Source of the DNA: Azospirillum soli
Lineage (GTDB): Bacteria > Pseudomonadota > Alphaproteobacteria > Azospirillales > Azospirillaceae
Direction: 5' to 3'
DNA length: 64,000 bases
Assembly: GCF_017876165.1 (NCBI RefSeq)
Contig: NZ_JAGINQ010000015.1
Location: 62,001 to 126,000, forward strand
Below, in pieces: positions 47,918-58,802 of the stretch. Below the pieces are notes generated by a model. It made no database searches and was not told where the DNA came from. It was given only the letters and a program-made list of their open reading frames with translations. The stretch's first letter is position 1; each line of letters opens with the position of its first letter. Both the position numbers and the translations under genes were made by a program.

Positions 47918-47955
47918 TTTATATGCCGGTCTCGGTTTTATATGCCGGTCTCGGT
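47918..47955. repeat. perfect 19-bp tandem duplication upstream of coxS
   Basis: TTTATATGCCGGTCTCGGT occurs twice without spacer (47918-47936, 47937-47955), 22-59 bp upstream of the coxS start. On the minus strand each copy gives ACCGAGACCGGCATATAAA; GGCATATAAA could hold a -10-like TATAAA. It therefore probably duplicates part of the promoter. Confidence 0.75.
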
Positions 47956-48059
47956 GTCTCTTGAATTATGCCCGACGACCGATCCGCACAAGGATAGGGT
48001 GTTGCGCCCCCGTCCGGTCAAGGCGGCGTTTAGCCCACCCCCCGAAAGGAGTGGCCTAT

Positions 48060-48130
48060 CCAATGGCGCAGGTCCGCAAAGGCAGGCCAATGGAGCAAAC
48101 CCGCGAAGGCGGACCAACGGCACAGGGTCG
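48060..48130. repeat. 27-bp degenerate tandem repeat, about 2.6 copies
   Basis: Units start at 48060, 48087 and 48114 with the shared pattern CCAAtGGcgCAgg.CCGC.AAGGC.G. The third copy is partial and has about 4 differences in 17 positions. The period is a multiple of 3, but no real gene covers it. Confidence 0.6.
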
Positions 48131-48241
48131 TCTTTGCGGATCCTACGGACTGGCGCGGTTTCCCGCATCACGATACAGTCACACCCAAACGCGCGGAAAA
48201 ACACCGCGCAACAAGAAGCAATCCCAAGGGAGGGTTCCCCG

Positions 48242-49180
48242 ATGAAGCGTATTCTGGCAGCACTCGGACTCTGCGCGTTCGTGGCGGCTCCGGCCAACGC
48301 GGAACAGTTCGTGACCGTGCTCACCGGCGGCACCAGCGGCGTCTACTACCCGCTGGGCGTGGCGATGTCGAACGTCTACGGCAAGGCGATTCCGGGTGCC
48401 AAGGTCACCGTGCAGGCGACCAAGGCGTCGGTCGAGAACCTGAACCTGCTTCAGGCCGGCCGTGGCGAGATTGCCTTCACGCTCGGCGATTCGCTGAGCC
48501 AAGCCTGGAAGGGCGACGAAGAAGCCGGCTTCAAGGCCAAGCTCGACAAGCTGCGCACCATCGCCGCCATCTACCCGAACTACATCCAGGTCGTCGCCAG
48601 CAAGGAGTCGGGCATCAAGACGCTGGCCGACCTGAAGGGCAAGCGCGTGTCCGTCGGCGCGCCGAAGTCGGGGACGGAACTGAACGCGCGCGCCGTCTTC
48701 GGCGCCGCCGGCCTGACCTACAAGGACTTCGCCAAGACCGAGTATCTGCCCTTCGCCGAATCGGTGGACCTGATCAAGAACCGCCAGCTCGACGCGACGC
48801 TGATCTCCGCCGGCCTCGGCGTGGCGGCGATCAAGGATCTGTCGGCTTCGCAGGACATCACCATCGTGTCGATCCCGGCCGACGTGGTGGAGAAGGTGGG
48901 CGATTCCGCCTACATTGCGGAGACGGTTCCGGCCAACACCTACAACGGCCAGACCGAACCGGTGCCGACGGCGGCGGTGCGCAACCTGCTCGTTACCCAT
49001 TCCGGCGTGTCGGACGACGCGGCCTACGCCATGACCAAGGCGGTCTTCGAGAATCTCGACGCGCTGGCCGCCGCCCATGTCGCCGCCAAGCAGATCAAGC
49101 TGGACGCCACGGCGCTGAAGTCGCCGGTTCCGCTGCACCCCGGCGCCGTGAAGTTCTACAAGGAAAAGGGCCTGATGTAA
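48242..49180 (+). CDS. TAXI family TRAP transporter solute-binding protein
   Basis: Periplasmic receptor of 312 aa with signal peptide [20 protein letters not shown]. The mature start [19 protein letters not shown] is the TAXI hallmark, followed by [21 protein letters not shown] and [19 protein letters not shown]. It delivers a carboxylate or amino-acid-like solute to the fused permease downstream. GGGAGGG precedes the ATG. Ligand unknown. Confidence 0.93.
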   Translation: MKRILAALGLCAFVAAPANAEQFVTVLTGGTSGVYYPLGVAMSNVYGKAIPGAKVTVQATKASVENLNLLQAGRGEIAFTLGDSLSQAWKGDEEAGFKAKLDKLRTIAAIYPNYIQVVASKESGIKTLADLKGKRVSVGAPKSGTELNARAVFGAAGLTYKDFAKTEYLPFAESVDLIKNRQLDATLISAGLGVAAIKDLSASQDITIVSIPADVVEKVGDSAYIAETVPANTYNGQTEPVPTAAVRNLLVTHSGVSDDAAYAMTKAVFENLDALAAAHVAAKQIKLDATALKSPVPLHPGAVKFYKEKGLM

Positions 49181-49205
49181 GCGCGCGCCAAATCGGACCC
49201 GTTCC

Positions 49206-51302
<2,097 letters not shown>

Positions 51303-51327
51303 AGTTCAGCAGCATGAAGCCGGCGGC

Positions 51328-51708
51328 ATGAGCGCCGGCATCTGCCTGATGGCGCTCGGCGGGGCGGTCCTAGCCGCCCTGCCGGGGCCCTCCTTAACCC
51401 TGGCCTGGACCCACTCCATTGAAAAGACCGAATGGCGGGAGGAATGGCGCGCCGAAGCCGGCCGCCTCGTGCCGGTCGAGGCGCGCGTGAAGGGCACCGG
51501 CGCCGGCATGGAACCGCCGCCGCAGGCCTGCCTGTCCGACGGCTGGCTGGTCTGGACCCCGGACCTGCCGCCGCAGGCCGAAATCGTTCTGGCGGCGTCC
51601 TCCTTCACCGGCGACCACACGCTCTGCGCCGGAAGCCGATGTCGGCCGCTGTCCGACTGGACCGGCGCCCGCCCCGAAGGACCCATCACGATAATGGTTT
51701 GCCCGTAG
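51328..51708 (+). CDS. DUF1850 domain-containing protein
   Basis: A protein of 126 aa with a probable signal or anchor segment (residues 1-24) followed by the DUF1850 signature TLAWTHSIEKTEWREEWR. Genes of this family regularly follow TAXI-TRAP permeases, which supports the call. It may assist the transporter in the periplasm, but no activity is known. The ATG at 51328 lies 25 bp after the permease stop. Confidence 0.8.
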   Translation: MSAGICLMALGGAVLAALPGPSLTLAWTHSIEKTEWREEWRAEAGRLVPVEARVKGTGAGMEPPPQACLSDGWLVWTPDLPPQAEIVLAASSFTGDHTLCAGSRCRPLSDWTGARPEGPITIMVCP

Positions 51709-51794
51709 ACCTTTCCGGCTTGGCTTCAGCTTCATCGCGACGCATACTTTGGACCCTCACCAATTCCCGATCCCGTTTGGCTGATTTTCTCGAA

Positions 51795-53246
51795 ATGACA
51801 AAAGCTTGCGCGCCCCGCCCGATCCTCGCCGGCCTGTTCGCGGCGCTCACCACCGCCGTCCTGCCGGGCTTGGCCTTCGCAGCGGAGGCCGCCGGGGCGC
51901 CGCATCTCGACGGGGGGGAGCTCAGCGCGCTCTGGGTGGTGCCCTTCGTCGGGATCCTGCTGTCCATCGCGCTGTTGCCGCTGATGGCCCCGAACGTCTG
52001 GCATCATCATTTCGGCAAGATCTCCGCCGGCTGGGCGCTGGCCTTTCTGGTTCCCTTCGCCGCCGTCTTCGGCCCCGGCCTGGCGCTGTACGAGCTGCTG
52101 CACACGCTGCTTCTCGAATACATCCCCTTCATCGTCCTGCTGACCGCGCTGTTCACCGTGGCGGGCGGCGTGCGGCTGGCCGGCTCGCTCGTCGGCACGC
52201 CGCTGGCGAACACGGTCGGCCTCGCGCTCGGGACGGCGCTGGCGAGCCTGATGGGCACGACCGGCGCCTCGATGCTGCTGATCCGCCCGCTGCTGCGCGC
52301 CAACGAGCATCGCAAGCACAAGGTCCACACCGTTGTCTTCTTCATCTTCCTGGTGTCGAACGTCGGCGGCTCCCTGACTCCGCTGGGCGATCCGCCGCTG
52401 TTCCTGGGCTTCCTGAAGGGCGTCAGCTTCTTCTGGCCGACCACCCACCTGTTCTGGCCGATGGTTCTGGTGGCCGGCTGCCTGCTGGCGATCTACTTCG
52501 TGCTGGACCTCTATCTGCACACCAAGGATCCCGGCAAGCACCCGCTGATCGAGGGCGTGCACGAACGGGAGCCGGTGCGCATCGAAGGTGCGGTGAACCT
52601 GCTTCTGTTGGTCGCCATCGTCGGCGCCGTGCTGCTCAGCGGCGTGTGGCATCCGGGCGTCGGGGTCACGATCTACCACGTGCATGTGCCGCTGGAGACC
52701 ATCGTCAGCCAGGGCCTGCTGATCCTCATCACTGCCCTGTCGCTGAAGCTGACCAGCCAGCAGAGCCGCCGCCTGAACGCCTTTACCTGGGGACCGATCC
52801 TGGAGGTGGCGAAGCTGTTCGCGGCGATCTTCCTGACCATCATCCCGGCCATCGCCATCCTGCGCGCCGGCACGGACGGGGCGCTCGGCGCCATCATCAC
52901 CGCGGTGAACGAGGGCGGGCAGCCGAACCCGGCCGCTTATTTCTGGGCCACCGGCATCCTGTCCAGCTTCCTCGACAACGCGCCGACCTACCTGATCTTC
53001 TTCAACACGGCCGGCGGCAACGCGGGCGTGCTGATGAGCGACCTCGCGGTCACGCTGACGGCCATTTCGGCGGGTGCGGTGTTCATGGGCGCCAACAGCT
53101 ACATCGGCAACGCGCCCAACTTCATGGTCAAGGCCATCGCCGAAGAGCGCGGCGTGAAGATGCCCAGCTTCTTCGGCTACATGGCCTGGTCCTGCGCCTT
53201 CCTGGTGCCGCTGTTCGTCCTGACGACCTGGGTCTTCTTCCTGTAA
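51795..53246 (+). CDS. putative sodium:proton antiporter / citrate-type transporter (CitMHS/NhaD superfamily)
   Basis: Membrane protein of 483 aa with about 12 helices. Conserved features include LMGTTGASMLLIRPLLRAN, VSNVGGSLTPLGDPPLFLGF and ILSSFLDNAPTYLIFF, the two inverted ion-binding motifs of the ArsB/NhaD-like superfamily. Members annotated as sodium:proton antiporters or putative citrate transporters have the same layout. It ends at a strong hairpin. The start (ATG 51795) is the first that gives a plausible signal-like N-terminus. Confidence 0.85.
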   Translation: MTKACAPRPILAGLFAALTTAVLPGLAFAAEAAGAPHLDGGELSALWVVPFVGILLSIALLPLMAPNVWHHHFGKISAGWALAFLVPFAAVFGPGLALYELLHTLLLEYIPFIVLLTALFTVAGGVRLAGSLVGTPLANTVGLALGTALASLMGTTGASMLLIRPLLRANEHRKHKVHTVVFFIFLVSNVGGSLTPLGDPPLFLGFLKGVSFFWPTTHLFWPMVLVAGCLLAIYFVLDLYLHTKDPGKHPLIEGVHEREPVRIEGAVNLLLLVAIVGAVLLSGVWHPGVGVTIYHVHVPLETIVSQGLLILITALSLKLTSQQSRRLNAFTWGPILEVAKLFAAIFLTIIPAIAILRAGTDGALGAIITAVNEGGQPNPAAYFWATGILSSFLDNAPTYLIFFNTAGGNAGVLMSDLAVTLTAISAGAVFMGANSYIGNAPNFMVKAIAEERGVKMPSFFGYMAWSCAFLVPLFVLTTWVFFL

Positions 53247-53254
53247 GGCCCCCC

Positions 53255-53300
53255 GGCGGCTGACCGGACAGCGGTCCTTAACCCTGTCCGGTCAGCCGCC
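53255..53300. terminator. bidirectional hairpin with a 17-bp perfect stem
   Basis: GGCGGCTGACCGGACAG and its exact complement flank a 12-nt loop. It lies 8 bp after the antiporter stop and 2 bp from the stop of convergent dusA, so it serves both transcripts. Confidence 0.8.
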
Positions 53301-53302
53301 CG

Positions 53303-54283
53303 TCAGGCGGCCTCCGCGACTCCGCGCCGGACCAGGGAGGCCGCCTTCAGCAGAACCTCCGGCCCGGCGCCCGGCCGATGGGCGTTCTCGCTGATGTGCC
53401 GCCGCCACGCCCGCGCGCCGGGCAGTCCCTGGAACAGGCCCAGCATGTGGCGGGTGATCGCCGACAGGGGCGTGCCCTTCGACAGCCGGTCCTCCACATA
53501 GGGGATCATCGCCTCGACCACCGCCTGCCGGTCCGGCCCCGGCTCGCCGCCGAAGAAGCGGCGGTCGGCGTCGGCCAGGATGTAGGGCGTCTCGTAGGCC
53601 GCGCGGCCGATCATCACGCTGTCCAAATCCGCCAGATGCTCGGCCGCCTCGTCCAGCGTGCGGACGCCGCCGTTGATGGCGATGGTCAGATGCGGGTACT
53701 CCGCCTTCAGCCGGTGCACGAGGTCGTAGCGCAGCGGCGGAATGTCCCGGTTCTCTTTGGGGCTCAGGCCTTTCAGCCAAGCCTTGCGCGCGTGCACGAT
53801 GAAGTGCGTGCAGCCCGCCGCCGAAACCGTCCGAATGAAGTTGTCCAGCGTCGGCCATTCCTCCATCTCGTCGATGGCGATGCGGGACTTCACGGTGACG
53901 GGAATGGAGACCGCCTCGCGCATGGCGCCGACCAGCCTCGCCACCAGATCGGGTTCGGCCATCAAGCAGGCGCCGAAGCGGCCGGACTGCACGCGGTCGC
54001 TGGGGCAGCCGACGTTCAGGTTGACCTCGTCATAGCCCCATTCCTCGGCGATGCGCGCCGCCGCCGCCAGCTCTCCCGGCTCCGACCCGCCCAGTTGCAG
54101 CGCCACCGGATGCTCCGCCGCGTCGTAGCCCAGCAGCCGTTCCCGGTCGCCGTGCAGCACGGCCCCGGTGGTGACCATCTCGGTATAGAGCAGCGTGTTC
54201 TTCGACAGCAGGCGATGGAAGGTCCGACAATAACGGTCAGTCCAGTCCATCATCGGTGCAACGCTGAGAGGAATAGCGGTCAT
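53303..54283 (-). CDS. dusA: tRNA-dihydrouridine(20/20a) synthase DusA
   Basis: FMN enzyme reducing uridines in the tRNA D loop. The 326-aa product has the DUS TIM-barrel motifs LSVAPMMDWTDRYCR, VALQLGGS, EVNLNVGCPSDRVQSGRFGACLM (with catalytic Cys in GACLM), VKSRIAID, FIVHARKAWLKGLSPKENR and the flavin loop INGGVRTLDEA. These are DusA-specific. The ATG at 54283 gives MTAIPLSVAP; one at 54313 adds 10 unlikely residues. Confidence 0.95.
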   Translation of the reverse strand: MTAIPLSVAPMMDWTDRYCRTFHRLLSKNTLLYTEMVTTGAVLHGDRERLLGYDAAEHPVALQLGGSEPGELAAAARIAEEWGYDEVNLNVGCPSDRVQSGRFGACLMAEPDLVARLVGAMREAVSIPVTVKSRIAIDEMEEWPTLDNFIRTVSAAGCTHFIVHARKAWLKGLSPKENRDIPPLRYDLVHRLKAEYPHLTIAINGGVRTLDEAAEHLADLDSVMIGRAAYETPYILADADRRFFGGEPGPDRQAVVEAMIPYVEDRLSKGTPLSAITRHMLGLFQGLPGARAWRRHISENAHRPGAGPEVLLKAASLVRRGVAEAA

Positions 54284-54415
54284 GCGCGGAGAAAACCTTG
54301 GTCCTGATCCCAAACGCCCTCATTTGGACGAGTGCGGCCGGGATGGCAATCCCCAATCCCCTGATCCCACCCCATGTCCTAGAGTTAAGCCGAAGACCGC
54401 GAAAGGACCCGACCC

Positions 54416-54877
54416 ATGACGACGCAATCGCCCACCGGCTTCGACCTGTCCCCGCCGACCGTGGAACAGCGCCGGCATTTGGAATCCCGCCTGACGCACG
54501 AGGAAAGGGCCGTCCTTCTCGAACATGGGACGGAGGCGCCCCACTGCGGCACCCTCCTCGGCAACAAGGAACCGGGGACCTACTGCTGCAAGCTGTGCGG
54601 TCTTCCCCTGTTCAAGGCCGGTACGAAGTTCGAATCCGGCACCGGCTGGCCCAGCTTCACCGCACCCTACGACAACGCCCATGTGAAGCTGCGGCAGGAC
54701 ACCAGCTACGGCATGACCCGCGTCGAGATCCTCTGCGCCCGCTGCGGCAGCCACCAGGGCCACGTCTTCCCGGACGGGCCGCCGCCGACCGGCATGCGCT
54801 TCTGCATCAACTCCATCTCCCTCAACTTCGTCGCGGAGGGTGAAGCCCTGCCGAAGACGGTGGCGGAATACGAATGA
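54416..54877 (+). CDS. msrB: peptide-methionine (R)-S-oxide reductase
   Basis: Repairs oxidised methionine (R form). The 153-aa product has the structural zinc cysteines Cys58, Cys61, Cys107 and Cys110, the GTGWPSF motif, and the catalytic cysteine Cys130 in [10 protein letters not shown]. Cys44 could be the resolving residue. Divergent from dusA. The ATGA overlap with the following oxidoreductase gene indicates coupling. Confidence 0.96.
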   Translation: MTTQSPTGFDLSPPTVEQRRHLESRLTHEERAVLLEHGTEAPHCGTLLGNKEPGTYCCKLCGLPLFKAGTKFESGTGWPSFTAPYDNAHVKLRQDTSYGMTRVEILCARCGSHQGHVFPDGPPPTGMRFCINSISLNFVAEGEALPKTVAEYE

Positions 54878-55863
54878 CGACTCCCATTTCCATCCTCGAC
54901 CTCGCGCCGGTGCCGAAGGGCTTCACGCCGGCCGATGCGCTGCGCAACACGCTCGACCTCGCCCAGCACGCCGAGCGTTGGGGCTACCAGCGCTATTGGC
55001 TGGCCGAGCATCACAACATGGTCGGCATCGCCAGCGCCGCGACCTCCGTGGTCATCGGCCATGTCGCCGCCGGCACGAAGACGATCCGCGTCGGGGCCGG
55101 CGGCATCATGCTGCCGAACCACTCGCCCCTGGTGATCGCGGAGCAGTTCGGCACTCTGGAATCGCTGTTCCCCGGCCGCATCGACCTCGGCCTTGGCCGC
55201 GCTCCCGGCACCGACCAGCTGACCCTGCGCGCACTCCGCCGCGACCCTTCGGCGGCGGAGAACTTCCCGCGCGACGTTCTGGAACTGCAAGCCCTCCTCG
55301 GCCCGGTGCAACCCGGCCAGCGCATCCAGGCCGTGCCCGGCGCCGGCCTGAACGTCCCGCTCTGGATCCTGGGATCGAGCCTGTTCGGCGCGCAACTCGC
55401 CGCCAACCTCGGGCTGCCCTACGCCTTCGCCTCGCACTTCGCGCCGGAGGCGCTGATGTCGGCCCTGCACGTCTACCGGGCCAACTTCACCCCGTCCGAG
55501 CAGCTTGACCGCCCCCACGCCATGGTCGGCCTGAACGTCATCGCTGCCGACACGGATGCGGAGGCGAAGCACCTCTTCACCTCGGCGCAGCAGTCCTTCG
55601 CCAACCTCGTGCGCGGCACGCGCGGCCAGCTGCCGCCGCCCATCGACGACATCGAAAGCTACTGGTCGCCAATGGAGAAGGCGCAGGCGTCGGGCATGCT
55701 GGCCTGCTCCTTCGTCGGCTCGGCGGAAACCGTCCGCGACGGCCTGCGCCGCTTCATCGCCGACACCCAGGCCGACGAGCTGATGGTGGCCTCCGCCATC
55801 TACGACCACGCCGCCCGCCTGCGCTCCTACGAAATCCTCGCGGAGGTGGCGAAGACGCTTTAA
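54874..55863 (+). CDS. LLM class flavin-dependent oxidoreductase
   Basis: Luciferase-like monooxygenase of 329 aa with the TIM-barrel pattern [40 protein letters not shown] and [14 protein letters not shown]. Members oxidise diverse substrates with reduced flavin. It is coupled to msrB by a 4-bp overlap, so it may take part in oxidative repair or sulfur metabolism, which is inference. Its stop overlaps the convergent fruA stop by 4 bp. Confidence 0.9.
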   Translation: MTTPISILDLAPVPKGFTPADALRNTLDLAQHAERWGYQRYWLAEHHNMVGIASAATSVVIGHVAAGTKTIRVGAGGIMLPNHSPLVIAEQFGTLESLFPGRIDLGLGRAPGTDQLTLRALRRDPSAAENFPRDVLELQALLGPVQPGQRIQAVPGAGLNVPLWILGSSLFGAQLAANLGLPYAFASHFAPEALMSALHVYRANFTPSEQLDRPHAMVGLNVIAADTDAEAKHLFTSAQQSFANLVRGTRGQLPPPIDDIESYWSPMEKAQASGMLACSFVGSAETVRDGLRRFIADTQADELMVASAIYDHAARLRSYEILAEVAKTL

Positions 55864-57671
55864 CGCCCAACCCCGCTCGGCGCTGCGCGGGAGGTTTCCG
55901 CCGTTGCGGCGCCGGTGGAGGCGGGCATCACCTCGCCCTCGATCGGTCGCTTCAACACGATGAGCGCCACCGTCGTCACCAGGGTCCCGGCCAGGATCGC
56001 GATCACATAAAACCCCAGCGGCGCCACCGCGTTCGGAATCGCCAGCACGAACACCCCGCCGTGCGGCGCCCTGAGCCCGCAGCCGAACCACATGGACAAG
56101 GCTCCGGCCACCGCCGACCCCGCCACGGCCGCCGGAATTACTCTAAGGGGGTCCTTGGCCGCGAAGGGAATGGCTCCTTCCGTGATGAAGGCAAGGCCGA
56201 GGACGCCCGCCGCCTTGCCGGCCTCACGCTCCTGCGCGTTGAAGCGGTTGCGCGCGATCATGGAGGCGAGCGCCAGCCCCAGCGGCGGCGTCATCCCCGC
56301 CGCCATCACCGCCGCCATGGGGGTGAAGGTGTTGGACGCCAGCAAGCCGACCGCAAACGTATAAGCCGCCTTGTTGACCGGCCCGCCCATGTCCAGCGCC
56401 ATCATGGCCCCCAACAGCGCGCCCAGCGCCACCGCGTTCGCCCCGCCCATGCTTTGCAGGAAGCCGGTCAGCCCCGCCATGATCGCCGCCACGGGCGTGC
56501 CGATCACATAGACCATCAGCAGCCCCACCACGAGGGTGGCCAGCAGCGGGATGATCAGCACCGGCTTCAGCCCTTCCAGATTCTGCGGCAGCCGGATCGT
56601 GTCGCGCAGCCAACGCGCCACGTAGCCGGCCAGGAATCCGGCGACGATGCCGCCCAGGAACCCGGCCCCGATCTTCGCCGCCAGCATCCCGCCGATGAAC
56701 CCCGGCGCCAGCCCCGGCCGGTCGGCGATCGAATAGGCGATGTAGCCGGCCAGCACCGGCACCATCAGCCCAAAGGCCGCCTCGCCGCCGATCTGCATCA
56801 GCGCGGCGGGCAGGGTGCCCGGTTCCTTGAATGCCTCGATGCCGAAGACGAAGGACAGGGCGATGATCAGCCCGCCCGCCACCACGAAGGGCAGCATGAA
56901 GGACACGCCGGTCAGCAGATGCTTGTAAGGCCCCGACTGGGCCTCCTTCTGCCGCGTCTTGGCCCCGGCGACCTCGTCCGCATAGCCCGGCGCCGCAGCG
57001 GACGCGGCCGGCAAGGCCACCGCCTCGTCGATGACCCGGTTCGCCTGCTTCAACGCCTCACCGACCGAGGTCTTCAGCACCCGCTTGCCGGCGAAGCGGT
57101 CGGTCGCGACGTGCGTGTCCGCGCCGATGATGACCGCCTCGGCCTCCGCGATCTCCTCCGGGGTCAGGGCGTTCTTCGCCCCGACCGATCCCTGCGTCTC
57201 GACCTTGATGCGGTACCCTTTGGCCTGCGCCGCCTGCTTCAGCGCCTCGGCGGCCATGAAGGTGTGCGCGATGCCCGTCGGGCAAGCGGTGATCGCGACC
57301 AGCAGCCCACCCCCAGCGCGCGGGGCGGGGGCGGGGGAGGGCGCTGGCGCGGCGGCCTTCGCCACAGGCGCATGGCCCAGCGCCTCGTCCAGAACGTGAT
57401 CCGTGTCGCGAATGGCCTTGGCGGTCGTGGTCCGCAGGATCGGCTTGCCGGCGAAGCGGGACTCGTCCACCGCGATGTCGGCGGCCAGGATGACCGAGTC
57501 GGCCGCGTCGATGGCCGCGCCGCTCAGCGGCGACCCCACCCCTTGGGCGCCCTGCGTTTCGATGTCGATGGCATGCCCCTTCAGCGCGGCGGTTCGGCGC
57601 AGAGCCTCGGCCGCCATGACGGTGTGGGCGATGCCCGTCGGACAGGCGGTGACCGCCACGAGCCTAGCCAT
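55860..57671 (-). CDS. fruA: PTS fructose transporter subunit IIBC
   Basis: Membrane component that imports fructose as fructose 1-phosphate. The 603-aa product has two IIB domains in tandem, each with an intact phosphocysteine loop (Cys10 and Cys130 in [10 protein letters not shown]), joined by an Ala/Pro linker, then an IIC domain with about nine helices (residues about 250-590; [16 protein letters not shown]). Both copies keep the cysteine. It follows fruK after 186 bp containing a composite repeat. Confidence 0.95.
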   Translation of the reverse strand: MARLVAVTACPTGIAHTVMAAEALRRTAALKGHAIDIETQGAQGVGSPLSGAAIDAADSVILAADIAVDESRFAGKPILRTTTAKAIRDTDHVLDEALGHAPVAKAAAPAPSPAPAPRAGGGLLVAITACPTGIAHTFMAAEALKQAAQAKGYRIKVETQGSVGAKNALTPEEIAEAEAVIIGADTHVATDRFAGKRVLKTSVGEALKQANRVIDEAVALPAASAAAPGYADEVAGAKTRQKEAQSGPYKHLLTGVSFMLPFVVAGGLIIALSFVFGIEAFKEPGTLPAALMQIGGEAAFGLMVPVLAGYIAYSIADRPGLAPGFIGGMLAAKIGAGFLGGIVAGFLAGYVARWLRDTIRLPQNLEGLKPVLIIPLLATLVVGLLMVYVIGTPVAAIMAGLTGFLQSMGGANAVALGALLGAMMALDMGGPVNKAAYTFAVGLLASNTFTPMAAVMAAGMTPPLGLALASMIARNRFNAQEREAGKAAGVLGLAFITEGAIPFAAKDPLRVIPAAVAGSAVAGALSMWFGCGLRAPHGGVFVLAIPNAVAPLGFYVIAILAGTLVTTVALIVLKRPIEGEVMPASTGAATAETSRAAPSGVGR

Positions 57672-57710
57672 ATCGAACCTCCCTTTCGCATCCGCTCAAG
57701 GCGCCCAAAT

Positions 57711-57849
57711 CCCTCTCCCGCCTCGGGAGAGGGAGGGGCCCACGCGTCAGCGTGGGAGGGTGAGGGGGCCATCAAGAATCAAGGCTTTGATCCTTGGATG
57801 CACCGTCACCCGCCCGCTGCGCGGGCACCCTCTCCCGGGACGGGAGAGG
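57711..57849. repeat. palindromic intergenic element, copy 4 (composite)
   Basis: Hairpins in order: CCCTCTCCCG-cct-CGGGAGAGGG (57711-57733), CCCACGC-gtca-GCGTGGG (57739-57756), a central ATCAA / TTTGAT stem (near 57780), GCCCGC-tgc-GCGGGC (57812-57826) and CCTCTCCCG-gga-CGGGAGAGG (57829-57849). The order GGGAGAGGG-AGGGG-hairpin-AGGGTGAGGG equals copy 3. It lies between fruK and fruA. Confidence 0.85.
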
Positions 57850-57857
57850 AGTTTGGA

Positions 57858-58802
57858 TCACAACGCTTCGACCCTCACCGCTTTCATCAGTTCGGCGATC
57901 CGCTCCAGTGACGGCAGTTCCGGCCCCAGCCGCGACAGCGTGCCGGCCGCGAAGGCTGTGCCGCGCCGCGCGCAGTCCTCCAGATCCCCGCCGCTCAGCC
58001 GCGCGGCGATCACCCCCGCCACCATGGCGTCCCCGGCGCCGACCGTGCTGGCGACCTCCACCGGCGGAGGCACGGCCAGCAACGCCCGCCCACCCTCGAC
58101 GAACACCGCGCCCTCGGCCCCCAGCGACACCGCCACCAGCGCAATGCCGGCCTCGCCCAACTCCCGCGCCGCCAGCACCACCTCGTCCCGCCCCGTCAGC
58201 GGTCGGCCGAGCAACTCCGACAGTTCATGCACGTTGGGCTTCACCATATCCGGCTTGGCGGTGACTGCATGCCGCAACGGCTCTCCGCTCGCGTCCACCG
58301 CCATGAACACGCCGCGCCCGCGCAGGCGGGGGACCAAATCCGCGTAAGCCGTTTCCGGCACCCCCGCCGGCACGCTGCCGGCCAGCACGAAGGTCCCGTT
58401 CTGCGTGGCGAGGTCGTCCACGGTGGTCATCAGGCCCCGCCACGCCTCCGCCGGCACATGCAGGCCGGGCAGGTTGATGTCGGTGACCGAGCGGCCCTCG
58501 CGGTCCACCACCTTGACGTTGACCCGGCTGTTGCCGGGCAGGCGCAGGCAGCGGTCGCGGATGTGCCGGCGGCGGAACAGCGCCTCGAACACTGAGGCGT
58601 TGTCCTCGCCCAGGAAACCCGTGACCGTCACCGGCGCCGGTCCACTGGACAGGAAAGCCGCGACGTTGATGCCCTTGCCACCCGCCGTCCGCGTCTCCGC
58701 CACCGCGCGGTTGACCGCGCCCGCCGTGAAGCCCGGCACGTCCAGCGTCTGGTCCACCGCCGCATTCAGCGTGACCGTAACGACGCCCATCGCCTGCGTC
58801 AT
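57858..58802 (-). CDS. fruK: 1-phosphofructokinase
   Basis: Phosphorylates fructose 1-phosphate to fructose 1,6-bisphosphate. The 314-aa PfkB-family protein begins VVTVTLNAAVDQTLDVPGF, has the GGKGINVAAFL motif near residue 43, VNVKVVD, and the C-terminal GAGDAMVAGVIAARLSGG signature with the catalytic Asp. Its ATG overlaps the fruB stop by 4 bp; the operon order is fruB-fruK-fruA. Confidence 0.95.
   Translation of the reverse strand: MTQAMGVVTVTLNAAVDQTLDVPGFTAGAVNRAVAETRTAGGKGINVAAFLSSGPAPVTVTGFLGEDNASVFEALFRRRHIRDRCLRLPGNSRVNVKVVDREGRSVTDINLPGLHVPAEAWRGLMTTVDDLATQNGTFVLAGSVPAGVPETAYADLVPRLRGRGVFMAVDASGEPLRHAVTAKPDMVKPNVHELSELLGRPLTGRDEVVLAARELGEAGIALVAVSLGAEGAVFVEGGRALLAVPPPVEVASTVGAGDAMVAGVIAARLSGGDLEDCARRGTAFAAGTLSRLGPELPSLERIAELMKAVRVEAL

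Larger units (their letters stand above)
47897..48241. other. 345-bp divergent regulatory region (coxS / TAXI binding protein)
   Basis: Separates two divergent transport and oxidation operons. It contains two unusual repeats (a perfect 19-bp tandem duplication near coxS and a 27-bp degenerate repeat in the centre), annotated separately. AT-rich patches lie at 47911-47945. No regulator gene is adjacent. Confidence 0.6.
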
